Source of the DNA: QQUJ01 sp050287605 | Lineage (GTDB): Bacteria; Pseudomonadota; Gammaproteobacteria; QQUJ01 | NCBI GenBank assembly: GCA_050287605.1 | Contig: JBNKCG010000082.1 | Location: forward strand, 9,622 to 73,621 | DNA length: 64,000 bases | Reading direction: 5' to 3' | In this document: piece after piece, positions 58,069 to 64,000 of the stretch | How the letters are laid out: each line of letters begins with the position of its first letter | Position numbering within the stretch: the stretch's first letter is position 1 | Position numbers and translations under genes: made by a program | The notes under the pieces: generated by a model | The model's database searches: none | What the model saw: only the letters and a program-made list of their open reading frames with translations | Told to the model about the DNA's origin: nothing

Positions 58069-60663
58069 ATGCGAATGGACAAGTTGACCACCAAGTTTCA
58101 GATGGCCCTGGCCGAGGCTCAGTCGCTGGCCGTGGGGCACGATCATCAATTCATCGAACCTCAACACTTGATGCAGGCCCTGCTGGATCAGGAGGGCGGC
58201 AGCGTGCGTGGGCTGCTCACCAAGGCCGGGGCGCGCGTGCAGCAGTTGCGCAGCGCCATCGGACAGGCGGTGGACCGGTTGCCGCAGGTGGAGGGTGCGG
58301 CGGGGGAGGTGCACATCTCCAACGAACTGGGACGGCTGCTCAACGTCACCGACAAACTGGCGCAGCAGCGCAAGGACCAATACATCACCTCGGAGCTGTT
58401 CGTCCTGGCGGCGGCGCAGGACAAGGGCGAACTGGGGCGACTGCTGCGAGAGACCGGCGCGGGTAAGGAGGCCGTCGAACAGGCCATCGACGAGATGCGC
58501 GGCGGCCAGTCCGTGGACGATCCCAACGCCGAAGAGCAGCGCCAGGCGCTGGAGCGCTACACCATCGATCTCACCGAGCGCGCCGAGCAGGGCAAGCTCG
58601 ATCCGGTGATCGGCCGCGACGACGAGATCCGTCGCACCATCCAGGTGCTGCAGCGGCGTACCAAGAACAACCCGGTGCTGATCGGCGAACCGGGTGTGGG
58701 TAAGACCGCCATCGTCGAGGGGCTTGCCCAGCGTATCGTCAACGGCGAAGTGCCCGAAGGCATGAAGGGCAAGCGACTGCTGGCGCTGGATATGGGCGCG
58801 CTCATCGCCGGCGCCAAGTACCGAGGCGAATTCGAAGAGCGGCTCAAGGCGGTGCTCAACGATCTGGCCAAACAAGAGGGGCAGATCATCCTCTTCGTCG
58901 ACGAACTGCACACCATGGTGGGCGCCGGCAAGGCCGAGGGCGCCATGGATGCCGGCAATATGCTCAAGCCCGCGCTGGCGCGCGGCGAGCTGCACTGCGT
59001 GGGCGCCACCACCCTCGATGAATACCGCCAGTACGTGGAGAAGGACGCGGCACTGGAGCGGCGTTTCCAGAAGGTGCTGGTGGACGAGCCCAACGTGGAG
59101 GACACCATTGCGATCCTGCGCGGTTTGAAGCAGCGCTACGAGGTGCACCACGGCGTGGAGATCACCGATCCTGCCATCGTCGCCGCGGCGGTGCTGTCGC
59201 ATCGCTACATCACCGACCGCCAGCTCCCGGACAAGGCCATCGACCTGGTGGACGAGGCGGCCAGCCGCATCCGCATCGAGATGGACTCCAAGCCCGAGGA
59301 GATGGATCGCCTGGAGCGGCGCCTGATTCAGCTCAAGATCGAGCGCGAAGCGGTGGCCAAGGAGAGCGACGAGGCGTCGCGCAAACGCCTGGGCGATCTG
59401 CAGCAGCAGATCGACAAGCTGGAGCGCGAGTTCTCCGATCTCGAAGAGGTGTGGAAGGCGGAGAAGGCGTCGCTGCAAGGTGCGGCCCACATCAAGGAGG
59501 AGCTGGAACGCGCCCGCCTGGAATTGGAGGCGGCCAAGCGTGCCCAGGACCTGGGGCGCATGTCGGAGCTGCAGTACGGGCGAATCCCGGAGTTGGAGCG
59601 CCAGCTCGACATGGCGGCGCAGGCCGAGATGCTGGATACCAAATTGTTGCGCAACCGGGTCAGCGACGAGGAGATCGCCGAGGTGGTCTCCAAGTGGACC
59701 GGCATTCCGGTAAGCAAGATGATGGAGGGCGAGCGCGACAAGCTGCTGCGCATGGAAGAGGCTATCCACCAGCGTGTGGTGGGCCAGGACGAGGCGATCA
59801 CCGCAGTTGCCAACGCCATCCGCCGTTCGCGTGCCGGGCTGGCCGATCCCAATCGGCCCAACGGCTCGTTCCTGTTCCTCGGCCCCACCGGCGTGGGCAA
59901 GACCGAGCTGTGCAAGGCGCTGGCCGCGTTTCTCTTCGATACCGAAGAGGCGATGGTGCGCGTCGACATGTCCGAGTTCATGGAGAAACACTCCGTGGCA
60001 CGCTTGATTGGCGCGCCCCCCGGCTACGTCGGCTACGAGGAGGGCGGCTATCTCACCGAGACGGTGCGCCGCAAGCCCTATTCGGAGATCCTGCTGGACG
60101 AAGTGGAGAAGGCGCACCCGGACGTCTTCAACGTGCTGTTGCAGGTGCTGGACGACGGGCGCCTCACCGACGGCCACGGGCGTACGGTGGACTTTCGCAA
60201 CACGGTGATCGTAATGACCTCCAATCTGGGTTCCGACGTCATCCAGCGGCTGGCCGGCGAGGAGAACTACGCGGCCATGAAGGCCGCGGTAATGGACAAC
60301 GTTACCCACCACTTCCGGCCCGAGTTCATCAACCGTTTGGACGAGGTGGTGGTGTTCCATCCGTTGGCCAAGGAGCAGATCCGCGCCATTGCCCAGATCC
60401 AGCTCGGTTATCTGCGCAAGCGGCTGCTGGAACGCGATATCCAGTTACAGGTCGACGATGCCGCGCTTGACCGACTGGGCGAGGCGGGCTTCGACCCGGT
60501 CTACGGTGCGCGGCCCTTGAAGCGGGCGATCCAGATGCAGTTGGAGAATCCCCTGGCGCAAGCCATCCTGGCCGGGCGTTTCCAAAGCGGCATGACGGTG
60601 CAGGTCAGCCTGGGTGCTGCGGGACTGGAGTTAACAGCGGCGCAGGGCGCGGCGTGGGTGTAG
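58069..60663 (+). CDS. clpB: ClpB disaggregase (HSP100)
   Basis: An 864-residue AAA+ hexameric chaperone that pulls proteins from aggregates with DnaK. N domain with two Clp repeats (about 1-145); first ATPase with GEPGVGKT near 206 and Walker B LFVDE; coiled-coil middle domain (about 410-525, ERRLIQLKIEREAVAKESDE); second ATPase with GPTGVGKTE near 605; C-terminal VYGARPLKRAIQ. MRMDKLTTKF aligns with E. coli ClpB, and AGAGGG lies 9 nt before ATG 58069. Confidence 0.97.
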   Translation: MRMDKLTTKFQMALAEAQSLAVGHDHQFIEPQHLMQALLDQEGGSVRGLLTKAGARVQQLRSAIGQAVDRLPQVEGAAGEVHISNELGRLLNVTDKLAQQRKDQYITSELFVLAAAQDKGELGRLLRETGAGKEAVEQAIDEMRGGQSVDDPNAEEQRQALERYTIDLTERAEQGKLDPVIGRDDEIRRTIQVLQRRTKNNPVLIGEPGVGKTAIVEGLAQRIVNGEVPEGMKGKRLLALDMGALIAGAKYRGEFEERLKAVLNDLAKQEGQIILFVDELHTMVGAGKAEGAMDAGNMLKPALARGELHCVGATTLDEYRQYVEKDAALERRFQKVLVDEPNVEDTIAILRGLKQRYEVHHGVEITDPAIVAAAVLSHRYITDRQLPDKAIDLVDEAASRIRIEMDSKPEEMDRLERRLIQLKIEREAVAKESDEASRKRLGDLQQQIDKLEREFSDLEEVWKAEKASLQGAAHIKEELERARLELEAAKRAQDLGRMSELQYGRIPELERQLDMAAQAEMLDTKLLRNRVSDEEIAEVVSKWTGIPVSKMMEGERDKLLRMEEAIHQRVVGQDEAITAVANAIRRSRAGLADPNRPNGSFLFLGPTGVGKTELCKALAAFLFDTEEAMVRVDMSEFMEKHSVARLIGAPPGYVGYEEGGYLTETVRRKPYSEILLDEVEKAHPDVFNVLLQVLDDGRLTDGHGRTVDFRNTVIVMTSNLGSDVIQRLAGEENYAAMKAAVMDNVTHHFRPEFINRLDEVVVFHPLAKEQIRAIAQIQLGYLRKRLLERDIQLQVDDAALDRLGEAGFDPVYGARPLKRAIQMQLENPLAQAILAGRFQSGMTVQVSLGAAGLELTAAQGAAWV

Positions 60664-60736
60664 CCGCTGCGAAACGGGGAGGTCGGTTCGCTACCCCGAT
60701 TACGAGCTTGCCTGGCCGTTGTCGGCAGGGCGCGGA

Positions 60737-61930
60737 CTAAGCGCCGCTCATACAGCGGCAGAATTCATTGGCCCAGGTCATGGCTTCCAGTTGGATGCGC
60801 ATCAGATCGAGTTCACGCAACGGCTGCAGCTCGTCCGTCCATACCGGCTGACCCAGCTCGGCGCCGATCACCCAGCGCAACAGCTCGCCGGCGAGACCTT
60901 GGTGGGTCAGCAAGGCGTTGGCGATTTCGTCGTGCAGGTTGAGCGGCGCAACGAGCTGTTCCAGCTTGCAGTCGAAAAGCGCATCAAGCACCGAGAACAG
61001 TCCCACCAGGTAGTACTGGGGCGCGTTGCTACGCTTCAACGCTTGTGCGAGCACTTCGGCCAAGTGCGCCCGGTAGGCCCCCAGCGGCAGGATCTCGTGG
61101 GGCAGGAACTCCACCGAGTTCATCACGATGACCGTGGCCCAGTTCTTGATTCGCTGCAGGCCGAAAAACGTCACGCCGTGATGGATGGATTGCACCCGGC
61201 TGGGTGAGCAGAAAAAGGCTGAGTTGAGCAGTTTGAGCAGCTTGTAGGTGAGCGTCGGATCGCAGCTGATGATCTGCTCGATTTCTGCGACATCCACATC
61301 AGGGTTTTGCAGGCGCGCCAGCAGCCGCAACGATCCTACCTGGCTTGCGGGCAGCGAACGCGGTGCCTGGATCGCGGGGCGCTTCCAGAACTCGCCCGAA
61401 ATCCACTCCACAGAACCCTGGGCGCTCAGCGTCTGGAACGCATCGCGTGTATCGACCTGCTGTGCCCAAAGGCGTGGTAGCGGTGCGGCGAGAACCTCAG
61501 GTGTCAGTTCGCTGACGGTTGCACTCCACAGTTTGGGTTTTGCGGGCGGTCCGGGATCTGTTCCGTGGTGCAGGATGCAGTCGAATCCCTGCGCCGCGAC
61601 GGCATCCGCCGAATCGCGCCACTGCTCTATCGGGAGTGCGCCGGTATCGATGTGGAGGATTTTCGTGGCCAGCGGCCAGGGGGTTTCGATCACCACGTTC
61701 AAGTCTTGCGCCGACACCGTGACGACCACGGGTGCGGTTCCCAAAGGTGCGTCGTCGGATCGCTCCTGCAGCTGATTGAGACCGTGGCGCAGCAGGCTGC
61801 GGGAATCAGTCTCGTTCTCCCCGCCATCAACGAAGGAGAGCGAGGTGGCTACGGTCTCCTGTTTACGGTTGAAAATCGGCAGGCGGTGGAGGATGGCGCA
61901 CGCGGGAGCGGATTGCGGGGATTGTTCCAT
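60737..61930 (-). CDS. degenerate EAL - HDOD signalling protein (YuxH-like)
   Basis: A 397-residue protein. The N-terminal 190 residues resemble the shortened EAL-like domain of YuxH proteins but contain none of the EAL catalytic motifs. The C-terminal HDOD domain (about 195-390) starts ASQVGSLRLLARLQNPDVDV and contains IISCDPTLTYKLLKLLNSAF; no HD pair was noticed. Such proteins are expected to be non-enzymatic scaffolds linking to c-di-GMP or other signals. It is convergent with clpB and alone on its strand. Confidence 0.82.
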   Translation of the reverse strand: MEQSPQSAPACAILHRLPIFNRKQETVATSLSFVDGGENETDSRSLLRHGLNQLQERSDDAPLGTAPVVVTVSAQDLNVVIETPWPLATKILHIDTGALPIEQWRDSADAVAAQGFDCILHHGTDPGPPAKPKLWSATVSELTPEVLAAPLPRLWAQQVDTRDAFQTLSAQGSVEWISGEFWKRPAIQAPRSLPASQVGSLRLLARLQNPDVDVAEIEQIISCDPTLTYKLLKLLNSAFFCSPSRVQSIHHGVTFFGLQRIKNWATVIVMNSVEFLPHEILPLGAYRAHLAEVLAQALKRSNAPQYYLVGLFSVLDALFDCKLEQLVAPLNLHDEIANALLTHQGLAGELLRWVIGAELGQPVWTDELQPLRELDLMRIQLEAMTWANEFCRCMSGA

Positions 61931-62016
61931 CTAGGTCATAAGATCGCCGGGGTTGGGGCAGGTATACCGTAAAGGGATACCGTTTTCCACTGCCCCGGTC
62001 ACGCCGTGCAGCGCGC

Positions 62017-63027
62017 TTAGCGATGGACGTAATAGTCCAGATACCAATCGACAAACGCCTTGATGCCGGTTTCCACCGAGGTGGCGGGCTTGAAGCCCAC
62101 GGCCGCTTCCAATGCCGAAGTGTCGGCAAGCGTTGAAGGCACGTCACCCGGCTGCATGGGCAGCAGATCGAGCTGGGTTTGTTTGCCGAGGCACTTTTCC
62201 AGCGTCTCGATGTAGTGCATCAGCGAGACTGATTGGTTGTTGCCGATATTGAACACCCGCCAGGGGGCGTAGCTGGTGGCCGGGTCGGGTCGTTCGCTCG
62301 ACCAGGCGGGGTTGGGCGCGGCGGTGTCGTCGATGGCGCGGATGATGCCTTCGACAATATCGTCGATGTAGGTGAAGTCGCGTACCATCTGGCCGCGGTT
62401 GAACACCGGTATGGGCTCGCCGGCCAGGATCCCCTTGGTGAACTTGAACAGGGCCATGTCCGGGCGCCCCCACGGTCCGTACACGGTGAAGAAGCGCAGC
62501 CCGGTGGTGGGCAGGCCGAACAGGTGGGAATAGCTGTGCGCCATCACTTCGTTGGCCTTTTTGGTGGCGGCGTAGAGCGAGACCTGGTGGTTGCAGGCTT
62601 CGTGCTCCGTGAACGGCTGGTGCGTGTTGGCACCGTAGACCGAGCTGGTGGAGGCGTAGACCAGATGCTGCACCGCTGTTTGGCGGCACCCTTCCAAAAT
62701 GTTGCCGAACCCTACCAGGTTGCTGTCGATGTAGGCGTAGGGGTTTTCGATGGAGTAGCGTACACCGGCTTGCGCCGCGAGATGCATGACGCGATCGAAG
62801 CGCTCGTTGGCAAATAGCGCTGCCATTCCGGCGCGGTCTTCGATGTCGAGTTTGGTAAAACGAAACCGACCGTTGTCGGCCAGCCGCTGCAGCCGCGCCT
62901 CTTTAAGGGTGACGTCGTAGTAGTCGTTGAGGTTGTCGAGTCCCACCACCTCGTCGCCGCGTGCCACCAAACGCAGTGCCAGGGTGTGGCCGATGAATCC
63001 GGCGGCGCCGGTGATCAGTATCTTCAT
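62017..63027 (-). CDS. NAD-dependent nucleotide-sugar epimerase (UDP-glucuronate 4-epimerase type)
   Basis: A 336-residue extended SDR enzyme. NAD loop GAAGFIGHTLALRL, the DNLNDYYDVTLKEARL segment typical of UDP-hexuronate 4-epimerases, active-site SSVYG with YAATK (Tyr and Lys), and RDFTYIDDIVEGI. AAGGA lies 9 nt before ATG 63027. It directly follows the nucleotide-sugar dehydrogenase gene (19 bp), so the pair would make a UDP-hexuronic acid and its C4 epimer for capsule, O-antigen or exopolysaccharide. Confidence 0.9.
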   Translation of the reverse strand: MKILITGAAGFIGHTLALRLVARGDEVVGLDNLNDYYDVTLKEARLQRLADNGRFRFTKLDIEDRAGMAALFANERFDRVMHLAAQAGVRYSIENPYAYIDSNLVGFGNILEGCRQTAVQHLVYASTSSVYGANTHQPFTEHEACNHQVSLYAATKKANEVMAHSYSHLFGLPTTGLRFFTVYGPWGRPDMALFKFTKGILAGEPIPVFNRGQMVRDFTYIDDIVEGIIRAIDDTAAPNPAWSSERPDPATSYAPWRVFNIGNNQSVSLMHYIETLEKCLGKQTQLDLLPMQPGDVPSTLADTSALEAAVGFKPATSVETGIKAFVDWYLDYYVHR

Positions 63028-63046
63028 GCCGAGGGTCCTTATGGGT

Positions 63047-64000
63047 TTATAGGCGCCAGACCGCGAATCCGGCCCGCTCCAAGGCGTTCTTGTCCATGGC
63101 GGATTTGACATCGATAAACGCACCGGGCTGTTGTGCCATGGCACGAAAATCGGAAACCGGGCGCTGGAGATAGGCGCTGTGGGCCACGGCCAGTACCACC
63201 GCGTGCAGATCGGTGAGTTCCTCCCACGGCACGAGCGGCAAGCCGTACTCCTCGGCGACCTCATCCGGATCGGCGATGGGATCGTGAACTTTGACGTCCA
63301 CGCCGAAGGAGCGCAGCTCCTGCACCACGTCGATGACGCGGGAGTTGCGGGTGTCGGGACAATTCTCTTTGAAGGTGACGCCCAGCACGGCGATGCGCGA
63401 GTCCTTCACGCAGTGCCCACTTTTGATCACCTGCTTGATGGTCTGTTCGGCGACGAATTTGCCCATGCCGTCGTTGATGCGCCGCCCAGCCAGGATCACC
63501 TGCGGGTGGTAGCCCACCATCTCGGCCTTGTGGGTCAAATAGTAGGGGTCGACGCCGATGCAGTGCCCGCCCACCAGGCCGGGACGAAACGGCAGGAAGT
63601 TCCACTTGGTGCCGGCGGCTTGCAGCACTTCGGTGGTGTCCAGCTCCAGTTTGCTGAAGATCAGCGCCAGTTCGTTCATCAGGGCGATGTTGAGATCGCG
63701 CTGGGTGTTTTCGATGACCTTGGCCGCCTCCGCCACCTTGATACTGGAGGCGCGGTGCACGCCGGCACTGACCACCTGCTCGTACAGCCGGGCGACCTTG
63801 TCCAAGGTCTCGGCATCGTCCCCGGAGACCACCTTGACGATGGTCTCCAGCCGGTGCTCCTTGTCGCCCGGGTTGATGCGCTCCGGGGAGTAGCCGACGT
63901 GGAAGTCCTCCCTCCAGCGCAGTCCGGAGTGCTGTTCCAGGATCGGCACGCAGACCTCTTCGGTCGCTCCCGGGTAGACGGTGGATTCGTAGATGACGGT
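63047..64000 (-). CDS. tviB: UDP-N-acetylglucosamine/UDP-glucose 6-dehydrogenase, TviB/WbpO type (partial)
   Basis: The last 317 residues of a nucleotide-sugar dehydrogenase; the N-terminal NAD-binding part lies beyond 64000 and the frame is open to the edge (TVIYESTVYPGATEE). The catalytic cysteine is in GLVGGHCIGVDPYYLTHKAE, the central helix in EAAKVIENTQRDLNIALMNE. The sequence around the active site resembles TviB/WbpO enzymes acting on UDP-GlcNAc or UDP-GalNAc more than Ugd. It is upstream of the epimerase on the same strand. Confidence 0.9.
   Translation of the reverse strand, partial: TVIYESTVYPGATEEVCVPILEQHSGLRWREDFHVGYSPERINPGDKEHRLETIVKVVSGDDAETLDKVARLYEQVVSAGVHRASSIKVAEAAKVIENTQRDLNIALMNELALIFSKLELDTTEVLQAAGTKWNFLPFRPGLVGGHCIGVDPYYLTHKAEMVGYHPQVILAGRRINDGMGKFVAEQTIKQVIKSGHCVKDSRIAVLGVTFKENCPDTRNSRVIDVVQELRSFGVDVKVHDPIADPDEVAEEYGLPLVPWEELTDLHAVVLAVAHSAYLQRPVSDFRAMAQQPGAFIDVKSAMDKNALERAGFAVWRL

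Noticed and set aside
57721..60360. 879-codon open frame antisense to clpB
   Set aside because: It is an antisense shadow of a highly conserved gene with low third-position stop probability.

Overview
The window is a piece of a GC-rich gammaproteobacterial chromosome, nearly fully coding. Gene content and order (rluD-pgeF-clpB with divergent bamD, sucCD-nadE-glnB, pilS-pilR, thiD-thiE-hemL, moaC, PPi-dependent phosphofructokinase with a membrane pyrophosphatase, and a DsrC-family protein) fit a sulfur- or chemolithotrophic lineage near Chromatiales/Ectothiorhodospiraceae. That placement is inference; there is no rRNA gene here to test it.

Layout. 0-0.1 kb: a degenerate tRNA-like element and a terminator. 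0.2-5.2 kb: a TetR-controlled RND efflux operon (minus strand) with a clear palindromic operator. 5.3-7.3 kb: small genes, including a cold-shock protein and a cysteine-less DsrC-like protein. 7.5-13 kb: a class III adenylate cyclase with an FHA-like C-terminus, a transmembrane Ser/Thr kinase and a coiled-coil lipoprotein. 13.2-20.2 kb: moaC, a phosphodiesterase, and a pyrophosphate/adenylate energy group (soluble pyrophosphatase, K+-dependent membrane pyrophosphatase, PPi-phosphofructokinase, adenylate kinase). The adenylate kinase carries a long lysine/alanine-rich, histone H1-like tail built from 54-bp tandem repeats. 20.2-24.6 kb: phospholipase D-type synthase, RNase D, a small membrane protein, Mpl. 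24.8-28.8 kb: a polyamine-type ABC transporter.

29.2-35 kb is a lower-GC signalling block with different codon use: PAS histidine kinase, REC-HDOD regulator, REC-GGDEF-EAL protein and an internally deleted chemoreceptor remnant. It looks acquired or fast-evolving. 35.3-46 kb: a DedA-PAP2-LssY fusion, hemL/thiE/thiD, a DUF5063-like protein, hemJ, a ClC transporter and pilR/pilS. 46-50.3 kb: sucCD, nadE, glnB. 50.6-60.7 kb: a SPOR lipoprotein, nitroreductase, bamD, rluD, pgeF, gcvR-like, def, an MFS transporter, an acyltransferase and clpB behind a heat-shock-type promoter. 60.7-64 kb: a degenerate EAL-HDOD protein, then a nucleotide-sugar epimerase and dehydrogenase pair for surface polysaccharide; the dehydrogenase runs off the end.

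The most unusual items are the adenylate kinase with a histone-like tail, the cyclase/kinase pair with a possible phospho-dependent link, the cysteine-free DsrC homologue, and the collapsed chemoreceptor beside the signalling block. No insertion sequence, prophage or CRISPR array was seen.
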